Numbered from the stretch's first letter, positions 42,104-51,269 are shown. The stretch: 64,000 nucleotides of DNA from CAMCTV01 sp964420985 (GCA_964420985.1 CAYQUT010000006.1:1-64000); one strand, 5' to 3'. Notes: a model not told the origin generated them from the letters alone. Numbers and translations: made by a program.

Positions 42104-43319
42104 TCTGAAGCACTTCAGCCACGGTAAAAAAAGAACCAGTTACGAGCACAAGATCTTTGTTTTTGGCTGTTTGACGCGCACTGTGATATGCTGATTCAAC
42201 AGAATGAAAGGTGTTTCCTAATAATTTTTTTTGTTGTGCGATAGAACAAAGCTTTTCTGCGTCCAATCCCCGTGGAATATTGGCTTTGCAGAAGTAGTAA
42301 TTGGCTTGTTGAGGGAACAAGTCAAGAATATTTTCAACGTCTTTGTCATTGACCATTCCAAGAACGATATGCAGATCTTGATAGTCCATTTTATGGATTT
42401 CTTGAAAAATCAATTTCAATCCATCTTCATTGTGACCCACATCCACAATGGTTTTGGGATGTTCTGATATCATTTGAAATCTCCCCAGTAAACCCGTATT
42501 TTGAATGACATTGGCAAAGCCAAATTGAATGGCTTTATCCGTCAACTGTGGTATCCTATTTTGAAGGAATTGAAGTGCTGTGAGGGCGGTGGATTTATTT
42601 TCTTCTTGAAAAATCCCCTGAAGTGGACATGAATAAGTTTCCCGTAATGTTACAAATTGATAGGGTATTCTCAATTGGTCCGCTTTGTTTTTAAGGACAA
42701 CTTTTGCTTCACTGTGCATGGGACCAAAAGTGGCGGCGATATTCTGCTTTAAAATCCCTGCTTTTTCTGTAGCAATTTTGGTTATCGTGTCTCCGAGGAA
42801 TGGCATGTGGTCCTTGGAAACATTGGTAATGATCGTGTGTATCGGGGTAATGACGTTGGTGCTATCCAATCTACCCCCCATTCCAACCTCAATGACAGCA
42901 TAATCCACCTCTTCCTTGGCAAAGTAATCCATCGCCATGGCAAATGTTAGTTCGAAAAAGGAGGGTTGTATATTGCGATCCATCCAATTCTTGTACTTTA
43001 GAACAAATTGAGTGACGAAATCTTCCCTGATCCAATCACCGTTTATTTTGATTCTTTCTCTAAAGTCAATAAGATGAGGGCTAGTATAAAGTCCAACTTT
43101 GAAGCCTGCGGATTGTAGGCTTGAGGCCATTAAAGATGAAGTGGAGCCTTTGCCATTGGTCCCCCCGACGTGTATGGTCTTGATTTTCTTTTCAGGGTTA
43201 TGGAGCCATTTGCATAAACGCAAGGTGTTGTCCAAGGAAGGTTTGTAAGCCGCAGCGCCAACACGATGAAACATCGGCAATTGGTCAAACAAGAATTCCA
43301 GCGCCTGTGAATAGGTCAT
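42093..43319 (-). CDS. folC: Dihydrofolate synthase / folylpolyglutamate synthase
   Basis: Mur-ligase-like enzyme adding glutamate to folates. 408 residues. The ATP-binding P-loop is HVGGTNGKGSTSSLMAS (51-67). The family motifs are GLYTSPHLIDFRERI, ELTFAMAMDYF, YAVIEVGMGGRLDSTNVI and ISKDHMPFLG-like. The C-terminal domain carries VDVGHNEDGLKLI and VLGMVNDKDV. It is the last gene of the exbB-to-folC operon and overlaps tonB by 4 nt. Its last 11 nt overlap the convergent thiL. Confidence 0.96.
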   Translation of the reverse strand: MTYSQALEFLFDQLPMFHRVGAAAYKPSLDNTLRLCKWLHNPEKKIKTIHVGGTNGKGSTSSLMASSLQSAGFKVGLYTSPHLIDFRERIKINGDWIREDFVTQFVLKYKNWMDRNIQPSFFELTFAMAMDYFAKEEVDYAVIEVGMGGRLDSTNVITPIHTIITNVSKDHMPFLGDTITKIATEKAGILKQNIAATFGPMHSEAKVVLKNKADQLRIPYQFVTLRETYSCPLQGIFQEENKSTALTALQFLQNRIPQLTDKAIQFGFANVIQNTGLLGRFQMISEHPKTIVDVGHNEDGLKLIFQEIHKMDYQDLHIVLGMVNDKDVENILDLFPQQANYYFCKANIPRGLDAEKLCSIAQQKKLLGNTFHSVESAYHSARQTAKNKDLVLVTGSFFTVAEVLQIKH

Positions 43320-44080
43320 TTTAGTTTGAACGTAATGACAATAGAGCCCACTTGTTTTTTGCTATCAGCAAGTGTGGTGAATCTGGCTTTTTTTGCTGCC
43401 TCAATGGCCAACTCTGAAAGTTGTTTAAATCCTTCCGCCGAAACTTTTGACTGGACTGGATCAACGGTAGCACTGGTTACTTTTCCTTCGCTATCTACCG
43501 TAATGTTCAAATATATGGTTCCTGCAAAGTCCGGTTTCTTTTCAAGGCTTGGTGCGGATTTCATACCGCGACCTTTTAAGCTCCATTTTCCTTCACCTCC
43601 TGATCCCCCGAACATTCCTTTACCGCCCAGCGCACCGTTGGGATTTCCTTCGATTCCAGTTCCCCCGGGTGTATCGCCTGCTGATGTGTTTTTGCCTTTG
43701 TCAAAAAGGCTGTTTATCTTACTTTTTTGAGCGTTTTGTTGTTGCTCTTGTGCATTGGGTTGAGGATTGGTATTGTTGGTATTATTGGTGCTTTCAGAAG
43801 GGGTATCGTCTCCTTGAGTAGTTATTTGAGATTGTGCATCTGCAATGACCTCGTTGACGTCACCGCTGGCAGCGTTCATCACTTCACTTTCAGCACCTAA
43901 ATCTACATATTCACCTTCACCAGGTTCAAAATCACCCAAAGCGGCTAGACTGAGACTTTCGTATTTAATTGGCTCAATAGGTGGTAATTTGGTACAACTT
44001 CGCATGCCCATGATCAACAGCCCAAATAGGATGCTGTGAAAGATCAAGGTCCCTACAAATGGAGTGTACTTTTGAATCAT
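43316..44080 (-). CDS. TonB-like energy transducer
   Basis: 254 residues. One N-terminal helix (about 8-25: PFVGTLIFHSILFGLLIMGM) is followed by a long hydrophilic Asn/Gln/Gly-rich periplasmic spacer (about 60-170). The C-terminal TonB-type domain is about 180-254 (FAGTIYLNITVDSEGKVTSA, then FTTLADSKKQVGSIVITFKLK). It has no Pro-rich spacer and no YP motif, unlike E. coli TonB, but matches the short Bacteroidota transducers encoded after exbD. It overlaps exbD by 1 nt and folC by 4 nt. Confidence 0.85.
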   Translation of the reverse strand: MIQKYTPFVGTLIFHSILFGLLIMGMRSCTKLPPIEPIKYESLSLAALGDFEPGEGEYVDLGAESEVMNAASGDVNEVIADAQSQITTQGDDTPSESTNNTNNTNPQPNAQEQQQNAQKSKINSLFDKGKNTSAGDTPGGTGIEGNPNGALGGKGMFGGSGGEGKWSLKGRGMKSAPSLEKKPDFAGTIYLNITVDSEGKVTSATVDPVQSKVSAEGFKQLSELAIEAAKKARFTTLADSKKQVGSIVITFKLK

Positions 44081-44484
44081 TATTCTGACTTTGGTGTTTG
44101 CGTTGCTATTACTGGTTCACAGTGCAGTACCTTTAAAGTTGAAAATAGTTCAATGGTTTCACCTGTGGGTACATCCCGATCCACATTAAGGATAACGGTT
44201 CTTTTTTCTTGCGGTCTTCCAAAAAAGTAACTCTGCAATCGATCCTTGAGTTGGTCTTTCTGAATCACTTCATTGTTTAGAGAGTATACCAAGTCCTTGG
44301 TGATGGTTACAGTGGTGCTTCCAACTGTAGGTGCTCCAGTACTGGTCTTAGGTAGATTTACGGCTTCTCCATTTACAGCCAAGGTGCTGGCGATGATGAA
44401 GAAAATGAGGAGCATGAAAATGATATCGGAGAGTGCCGACATCGCAGGTTCAACATGAACCTTATTTTTCCTTCCAAAATCCAT
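44080..44484 (-). CDS. exbD: Biopolymer transport protein ExbD (copy 1)
   Basis: 134 residues, one membrane helix (about 19-38) with the motif ALSDIIFMLLIFFIIAST, in which the Asp near 20 is the conserved proton-path residue. The periplasmic domain includes VNLPKTSTGAP and the terminal strand. It works with ExbB to power TonB. It starts 5 nt after exbB copy 1 and overlaps the tonB gene. Confidence 0.93.
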   Translation of the reverse strand: MDFGRKNKVHVEPAMSALSDIIFMLLIFFIIASTLAVNGEAVNLPKTSTGAPTVGSTTVTITKDLVYSLNNEVIQKDQLKDRLQSYFFGRPQEKRTVILNVDRDVPTGETIELFSTLKVLHCEPVIATQTPKSE

Positions 44485-44489
44485 ATTGA

Positions 44490-45182
44490 TTAGTGGGTTG
44501 GTTCTTCAAGTATATCCAAGAATTCAATGGCATGCGCTTCCATTTTGTTGACCACTTTGTTGATGCGAGAAATCATCAGGTTGTAGCCAATGTGTGCAAT
44601 CATGAAAACAATCAATCCAACGGCGGATGAAATCATTTTCAAATACAAACCTTCTGAGACTGTACTGATTTGAAGTGATCCCGCTTCTGCAATGTCCTTG
44701 AAAATGGTAATTACACCGAACACAGTTCCTAAGAATCCAAATACTGGCGCAACGCCGGCAATGGTAGCCAGTACAATTACGTTTTTTTCTAATTTGGCCG
44801 TTTCTTGCTTACCCACATTTTCAATGGCTTTTTTGATGTCATTTACAGGCTTGCCAATTCTGCTTAGACCTTTGTGGATGATATTCCCCTCTGGTGTGCC
44901 CATGTTTTTAGCCAGATCTTTGGCCATGTCTATTTTACCTGCGTAAATGTATTCTTTGATTCTGGAGATAAAGTTGGCTTCACCTTTTAATGCGTTCTTG
45001 GTCGCAATCCAGCGATCAATAATGATATAGATACTCAAAACGCTCATGAACAATTGAGGTACATAGATATACCATCCAGTGGCCAATTGATGCATCAATG
45101 TTTCCGCAATGGTTGTATTGTGAGGGGCAGCGGCATCAGGTAAATTCACTGCGGCTTGTAAAAAAATGGTTGTCATTGTCAT
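44490..45182 (-). CDS. exbB: MotA/TolQ/ExbB proton channel protein (copy 1)
   Basis: 230 residues with three membrane helices (about 37-55, 136-156 and 182-203). The family signature is VIVLATIAGVAPVFGFLGTV, then FGVITIF, and later SEGLYLKMISSAVGLIVFMIAH. It forms the pentameric stator around ExbD. The gene begins 89 nt after nhaD; this gap contains the palindrome at 45229-45246. Confidence 0.94.
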   Translation of the reverse strand: MTMTTIFLQAAVNLPDAAAPHNTTIAETLMHQLATGWYIYVPQLFMSVLSIYIIIDRWIATKNALKGEANFISRIKEYIYAGKIDMAKDLAKNMGTPEGNIIHKGLSRIGKPVNDIKKAIENVGKQETAKLEKNVIVLATIAGVAPVFGFLGTVFGVITIFKDIAEAGSLQISTVSEGLYLKMISSAVGLIVFMIAHIGYNLMISRINKVVNKMEAHAIEFLDILEEPTH

Positions 45183-45228
45183 GTTCGTTCTTTTATGCTG
45201 AACGAAGATGGGCGCTTTTTGTTTTGTC

Positions 45229-45246
45229 CTTTGAAAATATTCAAAG
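45229..45246. promoter_or_regulatory. Palindrome CTTTGAA-N4-TTCAAAG upstream of exbB copy 1
   Basis: A perfect 7-bp inverted repeat around a 4-nt centre, between nhaD and exbB copy 1. No U-tract follows, so it is not a standard terminator; it could be an operator or an RNA hairpin. Unidentified. Confidence 0.3.
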
Positions 45247-45271
45247 AGTTATTCAATGCGATTGGTTGAAA

Positions 45272-46603
45272 TTAAGCGTGCAACAATATGTACGTACACC
45301 CACCGGCGAGGTAACCCAACAAAGCCCAAAGACTTATTTTCTTCAAGTACCAACCGAAGTTGATTTTTTCAAGCCCCATCACGGCAACACCTGCGGCAGA
45401 TCCGATGATTAGGATACTTCCCCCTGTTCCTGCGCAGTAGGCCAAGAACTCCCAAAATACACCATCTTGGATAAAATAATTGGCCCATACATCACTGCCC
45501 ATTTCTGTAACAGGATACATTCCAATGGACGCAGCCACCAGAGGTACATTGTCAATGATAGCGCTCAAAACCCCGATAACCAGGTTGATGGCAAATGGAT
45601 TATTGAGTTGTTCTTTAAGCCAAACAGCGGCCGATGCCAAAAGACCAATTTCTTGCAAAGCGCCAACGGCCAATAATATCCCAAGGAAGAATAAGATAGA
45701 AGGCATGTCAATCTTACGCAGTGCATGCAGTGCGGTGTATTTGGATTTTTCCTCATCCAATTTACGGCCATGCATAATGTCAGTGGCAATCCATAAAACG
45801 CCTAAGCTAAGCATAATCCCCATGAATGGGGGAAGGTGGGTTGCTTGTTTGAATATGGGCACAAAAAGTAAGCCTCCTAATCCCAATAGAAGGGCGATGT
45901 TTTGCTCCTTTCTCGCAATGGTTTGGTGGTTTTGTGATGGGATACTTTCGAGCTCCCCTTTTAACTGATAGGAGATAAAAGTTAGGGGAATGAGTAGGCT
46001 TATTAAACTAGGTACGAGTAATTGCTGGATAATGTTTGCACTGGTGATTTGACCTCCAATCCATAGCATTGTTGTTGTAACATCGCCAATTGGGGACCAA
46101 GCTCCTCCTGAGTTGGCAGCGATAACAACTACCCCTCCGAAAAGCCAGCGGGTTTTTTGATCCGGAATTAATTTTCGCAACAAACTAACCATCACTATGG
46201 ATGTGGTTAAATTGTCTAAAGCCGCGGATAAGAAAAATGTAAGCACAGCGACTACCCAAAGCAGTGAACTTTTTTTTCTTGTTGTGATTTTGTCAGTAAT
46301 GATTTTAAAACCATCATGGGCATCGATGATTTCCACAATTGTCATGGCACCCATTAAAAAAAGAAGTATGCCTGAGATTTCTTCAATGTGGTGAGCCAGC
46401 CGTTCTGAAAAATAATGGGATGCCCCTATCTTTTCAAAACCCTCAGCAAAGTAAGGTAGGGGTTCATGAAAGCCAACAACAAGTAGGGTCCAGCAAAATA
46501 CGCCAATGAATAGTGCTGTGGCAGCTTTGTCTATTTTTACATTGTGCTCAGTGGCTATCATGATATAGCCGATGATAAAAACGGAAAGAATAATGATACT
46601 CAT
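45272..46603 (-). CDS. nhaD: Na+/H+ antiporter NhaD
   Basis: 443-residue polytopic membrane protein (about 12 helices) of the NhaD branch of the ion-transporter superfamily. Conserved features are EISGILLFLMGAMTIVEIID, FLSAALDNLTTSIVM (Asp-Asn in a helix break), GGVVVIAANSGGAWSPIGDV, ITSANIIQQLL, SAIIDNVPLVAASIGMYPV and AYCAGTGGSILIIGSAAGVA. The paired D-N-x-T/P motifs fit ion binding. It overlaps exbD copy 2 by 4 nt and lies between two ExbBD pairs. Confidence 0.94.
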   Translation of the reverse strand: MSIIILSVFIIGYIMIATEHNVKIDKAATALFIGVFCWTLLVVGFHEPLPYFAEGFEKIGASHYFSERLAHHIEEISGILLFLMGAMTIVEIIDAHDGFKIITDKITTRKKSSLLWVVAVLTFFLSAALDNLTTSIVMVSLLRKLIPDQKTRWLFGGVVVIAANSGGAWSPIGDVTTTMLWIGGQITSANIIQQLLVPSLISLLIPLTFISYQLKGELESIPSQNHQTIARKEQNIALLLGLGGLLFVPIFKQATHLPPFMGIMLSLGVLWIATDIMHGRKLDEEKSKYTALHALRKIDMPSILFFLGILLAVGALQEIGLLASAAVWLKEQLNNPFAINLVIGVLSAIIDNVPLVAASIGMYPVTEMGSDVWANYFIQDGVFWEFLAYCAGTGGSILIIGSAAGVAVMGLEKINFGWYLKKISLWALLGYLAGGCTYILLHA

Positions 46604-47004
46604 TGTTGAGGCTTTGTTGTTTTTAAAAACATCGAAACTTGTTGTCTTTTTCCCATTTCCATCACCTCAACCAATTTTTGTATCGGTAATGTTTTGTCCA
46701 TTTGTAGGGAGACAGAGATGGTTGAATCCTTTTGATGAATCAATTCAAGTTTTCTTTCCAACTCATCGGCAGAGCAAGGTTTATTTTCATAAAACAATTG
46801 CGAATGGCTGTCCATAGCTACCTGTATATTTTGCTTGGCTTCTTTTGCTTTGTTTTCTTTGGATTCAGGCAAAAGCACTTTTAGCACATTGGGGTGCGCC
46901 ATGGTTGAGAGAATCAAAAAGAAAAGGAGAAGAAAAAACATGATGTCATTCAGTGAATGCGTGCTTACCTCAGCACCATGTTTGTTGCGTCGATTGATTT
47001 TCAT
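46600..47004 (-). CDS. exbD: Biopolymer transport protein ExbD (copy 2)
   Basis: 134 residues with one membrane helix (about 19-40: LNDIMFFLLLFFLILSTMAH), whose Asp occupies the same place as in copy 1. The periplasmic part (VLKVLLPESKENKAKEAK and DSTISVSLQMDKTLPIQKL) has the ExbD pattern. It starts 1 nt after exbB copy 2 and overlaps nhaD by 4 nt. The two ExbD copies differ strongly, so this is not a recent duplication. Confidence 0.93.
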   Translation of the reverse strand: MKINRRNKHGAEVSTHSLNDIMFFLLLFFLILSTMAHPNVLKVLLPESKENKAKEAKQNIQVAMDSHSQLFYENKPCSADELERKLELIHQKDSTISVSLQMDKTLPIQKLVEVMEMGKRQQVSMFLKTTKPQQ

Positions 47005-47005
47005 C

Positions 47006-47647
47006 TTATGATTGACTTTCCTTTTGCGCCAACTTCACCAATAATGCATGTTCCTGGATGCTTCGGGAGAACCCATCGATCTTCTGCTGAAATACATGGT
47101 AGGCCGAAAAGGCAATGATACCAACAACCAAACCACCAGCCGAGGATACCATTTTTTGGTATAGCCCTTCTGATATAACAGCAATGCTGATGTCTTGGGA
47201 TACGGATATATCAAAGAATATGGTAATGACACCAATGATGGTTCCAATAAATCCTAACAAAGGGGCAACACCCGCTATTAAACTCAATGTTGATAATCCT
47301 TTTTCGTATTGTGCAATCTCAATATTCATTGCATCAGATAACAATTGATCAACTTCTTCAATGTTATTGGAGCTGCCAGCATGAATAAAAATTCTTCCCC
47401 ACGAACCTTTAACGGTAGTGCACAATTGTGAGGCACCGTGATTTTCACCTGATCTAAGTAATTCGATGTGTCGTCTGCTTTTGTCCGCGGGAGCGATGTT
47501 TTGTTGATTGAAATAGAGCATTCGCTCAATCAAAACATAAATGGTGTAAACCAACAATAGCCCCAAAGCGACCATCACCCATCCACCTTTCATGATTAAA
47601 TTGAGCACATCGATAGATGGGGTTTCATTTATTTGGAAAAATATCAT
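47006..47647 (-). CDS. exbB: MotA/TolQ/ExbB proton channel protein (copy 2)
   Basis: 213 residues with three membrane helices (about 17-40, 122-145 and 165-187). The motif is LSLIAGVAPLLGFIGTIIGV, then ITIFFDIS, and SEGLYQKMVSSAGGLVVGII. First gene of the exbB-exbD-nhaD-exbB-exbD-tonB-folC operon, starting 22 nt before the end of porZ. A weak TTCCTTTA box ends 4 nt before its ATG. Confidence 0.93.
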   Translation of the reverse strand: MIFFQINETPSIDVLNLIMKGGWVMVALGLLLVYTIYVLIERMLYFNQQNIAPADKSRRHIELLRSGENHGASQLCTTVKGSWGRIFIHAGSSNNIEEVDQLLSDAMNIEIAQYEKGLSTLSLIAGVAPLLGFIGTIIGVITIFFDISVSQDISIAVISEGLYQKMVSSAGGLVVGIIAFSAYHVFQQKIDGFSRSIQEHALLVKLAQKESQS

Positions 47648-47669
47648 GCTGTAAAGGAACTAAAAATTC

Positions 47670-49994
47670 TTATCGCTCAAAAGCAATTTTGCAAACGTTT
47701 TTAACGTCGCCTTGGGAATCTCCTGCCATAATGATGTACACTCCAGCCGCTGGTCTATTGCCCTCTGCGTCTTTGCCATTCCAAACACAGCGTCCTCCTT
47801 CACTTTTATCTGAGAATAGGAGTTTGCCTGTCATATCTGTAATGCGAACTTGGCTGTTGTAGGCTAAGCCTTGAATGGCAATTAAACCTTGGAAGTCTGA
47901 AGGGACGGGATTAGGGTAGGCAAATACTTTTTCCATTTTGTTGTCAAAATTGGTTGCATCACCGGTGTAAGCGATAAGTCCGCGATCGGTAGCAAAAAAT
48001 ATTTGTCCATTGGCTTGGTTGATTCCAATGTCATAGACATTGTTGGATGGAAGAGGCGTATTGTCTTTGGTGTAGTGTCCCAATTGGGTTAATCCATCAG
48101 GGCTGAATCGGTACACGCCATTGTTTTGTGTAGCAATCCATTTGTTATTCCCACCATCAATTTCAATATTATTAATGGCTTCTGTTTCGAGAAGGATTTG
48201 AACATTCCCGTCTTGTGTAATGAGGATTTGTTCTGCATCGAAATTATCTTCTGAAAAAATGGATTCTTGGTTGTAAAATATAGCAACACCCTTTATTGTT
48301 CCTAGCCAAATATTTCCGTCTAAATCCTCAGCAATGGAATAAACATCTTTGGTTGGTAGGCCTCCTAAACCCTCCTTGTCGACGAGCAATTTATAGACGT
48401 CATCATCTTTATTTTCGATTGTCCCATTATAATTGAAAGCCAAAACACCTTTTCCTCTGATGATGGCGTAAACATACCCCGCCTGTGAATGGAAAACTTG
48501 TTCGATGATATCCGCTTTTCCAACTATTGGACTAAAGTTGAAGTCAATGAATTTTTTATCATTGGTATAAACCACAACAGGGTTTTCCGAGAAGCTATTT
48601 CCAATCCAAGCGTTACCTTCAAGATCAAATTGGACAGAACCAACGGCGGTCCAGTTGTTGGATGTATCGATAGAGGAGGCCAGTGGATTATTTGATGTAG
48701 CAGAATTGAAAATATTGATTTTGCCATCTGGTTGGCGTTCAATCAACCCTTCCTCCCAACTTCCAAAAAGCACTCTTTGGTTATTGGTTGGATCAACGGC
48801 TACGTCTAGAACATCAAAAACACCATTACCAAAAGTATTAGCACCATTGCCAAAACTTTCATTGATCCAATTGTTTTGAATATAGGCCGACTGGAAGCAG
48901 TAGGTATAGGTATTTCCCCACCAGGGAAAGACGTTTCCTGTGGCGATCCAGACTTCATGATTGTATGGGTTCACCTTACGCATGGTATTGGTATTGGGAC
49001 CTGCAGGGGTATGTATCCTTTCGAGTCCATCTACATTTCTTGATCCCAATCCTAAAATTTGATTGCCAATCCATACTGTGCCTTTGGAATCAATAATGAC
49101 ATGCTGTGGTGAAAGGAAAAGCCAATCATTTTGATTGTCCTCTAAGACAATTTCTCCAGAAGTGTTGAAAATGTAATATCTGCTTTCAATTGATACAGTA
49201 ACGCGCGTTTCGTTGCACCAAATTGATCTTGGTGCTGAGTTGGTGTTGATCGTACTTAAAGGTTCAAAATTATTCAGTGAAAGATCCCCCTTCCAGAGCG
49301 TGAAAGTATTTTGCTCTTGCGCTATGAAATAGAGGTATTGACCACATCCTGTTGCGGAGATAATTTGTGTATTTCCTGCATTAAAAACAGTATCCCAATT
49401 TTGGAAATTTGCAAGAAATGGGTTGGTTTTAGCGATGGAAACAATTTTATTTGGACCCACAGCATACATCAGGTCACCGTTTTGACAAGAAAAAAGTACT
49501 TCCTCTGCAATACCGTTATCTCCTAATAAAGCAGTGTTTTTAATTTCAAACTCAACCAAGTCCAATACCAATAGACCTATACCGGTAGAAAGATAAGCCA
49601 AGTTGTCTTGAATGTCAATGTGGTGTATGGCTTTGTTGCCAATGATATTGCTCAGTTTAAAGTCAGGTACGTTAATGGTTTGGGTCGAAGTTAAAATATC
49701 GATATTGCCATTCTGGTATCCAACCACTATGGTATTTTCATCTGAAATAAAGGCTGCAGCTGTAGGGCCAACATCGTTTAGGCCATTGGTCTTGTTTATT
49801 TTTTGAAAACTCTGATCGTTAGAATTGAAAATAACAATGCCATTCTGAGATAGGCCAATCACCTCATCGGGTTGTCCCAACACCAACCTGTGCATGCTAT
49901 TGTAACTGGATAAATCAGTCCATAGACCTACTTGTTGGGCCTGTAGTTGGATGACCCAAATAAAGTTGAAGAAAAGTGAAAAAAGAAATTTCAA
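47670..49994 (-). CDS. porZ: T9SS surface protein PorZ homologue
   Basis: 774 residues. PorZ is a beta-propeller protein of the T9SS attachment complex that helps process and anchor cargo with A-LPS. A signal peptide (KFLFSLFFNFIWVIQLQAQ) is followed by GLWTDLSSYNSMHRLVLG. The family-typical stretch INKTNGLNDVGPTA...VVGYQNGNIDIL comes next (about 60-110). The middle has many two-component-regulator-type propeller blades (GNIWLGTIKGVAIF, NKWIATQNNGVYRF). The C-terminus (about 690-774) is a T9SS type A sorting domain (VFAYPNPVPSDFQGLIAI, GVYIIMAGDSQG). Translation seems to start at TTG 49992-49994, 2 nt after the dehydrogenase stop; no ATG would keep the signal peptide. Confidence 0.85.
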   Translation of the reverse strand: MKFLFSLFFNFIWVIQLQAQQVGLWTDLSSYNSMHRLVLGQPDEVIGLSQNGIVIFNSNDQSFQKINKTNGLNDVGPTAAAFISDENTIVVGYQNGNIDILTSTQTINVPDFKLSNIIGNKAIHHIDIQDNLAYLSTGIGLLVLDLVEFEIKNTALLGDNGIAEEVLFSCQNGDLMYAVGPNKIVSIAKTNPFLANFQNWDTVFNAGNTQIISATGCGQYLYFIAQEQNTFTLWKGDLSLNNFEPLSTINTNSAPRSIWCNETRVTVSIESRYYIFNTSGEIVLEDNQNDWLFLSPQHVIIDSKGTVWIGNQILGLGSRNVDGLERIHTPAGPNTNTMRKVNPYNHEVWIATGNVFPWWGNTYTYCFQSAYIQNNWINESFGNGANTFGNGVFDVLDVAVDPTNNQRVLFGSWEEGLIERQPDGKINIFNSATSNNPLASSIDTSNNWTAVGSVQFDLEGNAWIGNSFSENPVVVYTNDKKFIDFNFSPIVGKADIIEQVFHSQAGYVYAIIRGKGVLAFNYNGTIENKDDDVYKLLVDKEGLGGLPTKDVYSIAEDLDGNIWLGTIKGVAIFYNQESIFSEDNFDAEQILITQDGNVQILLETEAINNIEIDGGNNKWIATQNNGVYRFSPDGLTQLGHYTKDNTPLPSNNVYDIGINQANGQIFFATDRGLIAYTGDATNFDNKMEKVFAYPNPVPSDFQGLIAIQGLAYNSQVRITDMTGKLLFSDKSEGGRCVWNGKDAEGNRPAAGVYIIMAGDSQGDVKNVCKIAFER

Positions 49995-49996
49995 TT

Positions 49997-51235
49997 TTAT
50001 ACGTTCAGTTTTTTCAATGCGATATCAAACGCAGAAGCGGTGATATTATTTTTCTCGGGATTAATTTGGTGAACTTCTTTTAGAGCATTGCCAATGATTC
50101 GATAGGTATCTTCAAAAATGGCGCTGTCCTCAATGGATTGGAGGTCCGTGCTCATCAAATAAGCAAAAACCCTTGCCATACCGCAGTTGGCGATGAAGTC
50201 TGGAATGATGGAAACTTTTTGATCAGCCATTTGTGCTATTGGACCAAAGAAAATTTCTTGATCAGCAAACGGAACGTTGGCACCGCATGAAATCACTTCA
50301 AGTCCTGAGGCTATCAATTGTTCAACTTGTTCTTGGGTAACAAGTCTAGACGCGGCGCAGGGGAAAAATACCTCAGCTCCCATTGACCAAATTTTTTGGT
50401 TTACTTCTTCAAATGGAATCATTTTATCACTGACCAATTGATTGCCTTGCCTCTGAATAAAGAGTTGTTTAATCTCTTCAAAGCTCAATCCATTGGGTTC
50501 AAGAATTCCGCCGTTTCGGTCAATGATTCCCACAACTTTTGCTCCAGCTTGAGCGGCGTAAAATGCAGCAGCAGCGCCTACATTCCCCCACCCTTGTACA
50601 ATAACTCTTTTTTGATCAAAGCTACCTCCCCAAATGTCAAAGTATTGTTCGACACTCTTGGAAACACCATACCCAGTAATCATATCGGCCACTTTATAGC
50701 CCATATTCAAGGATGGTGTGAATTTTTCATCGTTCAAGACTTTAATGACACCTCTGCGCAATTGACCAATACGAATAATTTTTTGAGATTCACTGGGATT
50801 GAAGTGCCCATTGAAAACTCCTTCTTGTGGATGCCAAACGCCGTTTTGTTCTGTAATGGGTATCACTTCGTGGATCTCATCCACATTGAGATCACCACCG
50901 GTCCCATAATAAGTTTTTAAGAGTGGCTTAACTGCCGCGTACCATCTTTCTAATACACCTTGTTTTCTTGGATCTCCAGGGTCAAAATTGATTCCACTTT
51001 TTGCACCGCCTATCGCTGGACCACTCACGCTGAATTTGATTTCCATGGTTTTGGCCAAAGATTCCACTTCTCTTTTATCCAAACCCTTACGCATACGTGT
51101 TCCACCTCCTGCAGCTCCGCCTCTCAGGGAGTTAATGACCACCCAACCCTCTGCTTCTGTTTCGCTATCTTTCCAATTGAAAACAATTTCTGGTTGCTTG
51201 TTTTCGTAGGCTTTTAATTTCTCTATCATCATCAT
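49997..51235 (-). CDS. Glu/Leu/Phe/Val-type amino-acid dehydrogenase
   Basis: NAD(P)-dependent oxidative deamination of an amino acid; glutamate and leucine-type members cannot be told apart here. 412 residues from the ATG at 51233-51235 (MMMIEKLKAYENKQPE). The catalytic-lysine motif is GPAIGGAKSGINFDPGD and the dinucleotide-binding motif is VIVQGWGNVGAAAAFYAAQAGA. The Rossmann segment ends with IIDRNGGILEPNGL. PCAASRLVT and SCGANVPF follow. An ORF start at 51298 exists but lies upstream of the promoter box at 51240-51247. The gene precedes porZ by 2 nt. Confidence 0.9.
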   Translation of the reverse strand: MMMIEKLKAYENKQPEIVFNWKDSETEAEGWVVINSLRGGAAGGGTRMRKGLDKREVESLAKTMEIKFSVSGPAIGGAKSGINFDPGDPRKQGVLERWYAAVKPLLKTYYGTGGDLNVDEIHEVIPITEQNGVWHPQEGVFNGHFNPSESQKIIRIGQLRRGVIKVLNDEKFTPSLNMGYKVADMITGYGVSKSVEQYFDIWGGSFDQKRVIVQGWGNVGAAAAFYAAQAGAKVVGIIDRNGGILEPNGLSFEEIKQLFIQRQGNQLVSDKMIPFEEVNQKIWSMGAEVFFPCAASRLVTQEQVEQLIASGLEVISCGANVPFADQEIFFGPIAQMADQKVSIIPDFIANCGMARVFAYLMSTDLQSIEDSAIFEDTYRIIGNALKEVHQINPEKNNITASAFDIALKKLNV

Positions 51236-51239
51236 GCGG

Positions 51240-51247
51240 TAAAGATA
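51240..51247 (-). promoter_or_regulatory. -7-like box of the amino-acid dehydrogenase gene
   Basis: The minus strand reads TATCTTTA (7/8 to TAnnTTTG), ending 4 nt before the ATG at 51235. It lies 15 bp from the oppositely oriented box at 51262-51269. Confidence 0.4.
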
Positions 51248-51261
51248 ATCGTTGAATCCAC

Positions 51262-51269
51262 TATATTTG
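51262..51269 (+). promoter_or_regulatory. -7 box of the SIMPL protein gene
   Basis: TATATTTG is an exact TAnnTTTG match, 18 nt before the ATG at 51288. It rules out the upstream ATG at 51252 as the start. Confidence 0.45.

Noticed and set aside
45098..45412. ORF spanning the nhaD-exbB gap on the plus strand
   Set aside because: It overlaps both real genes and shows no protein signature.
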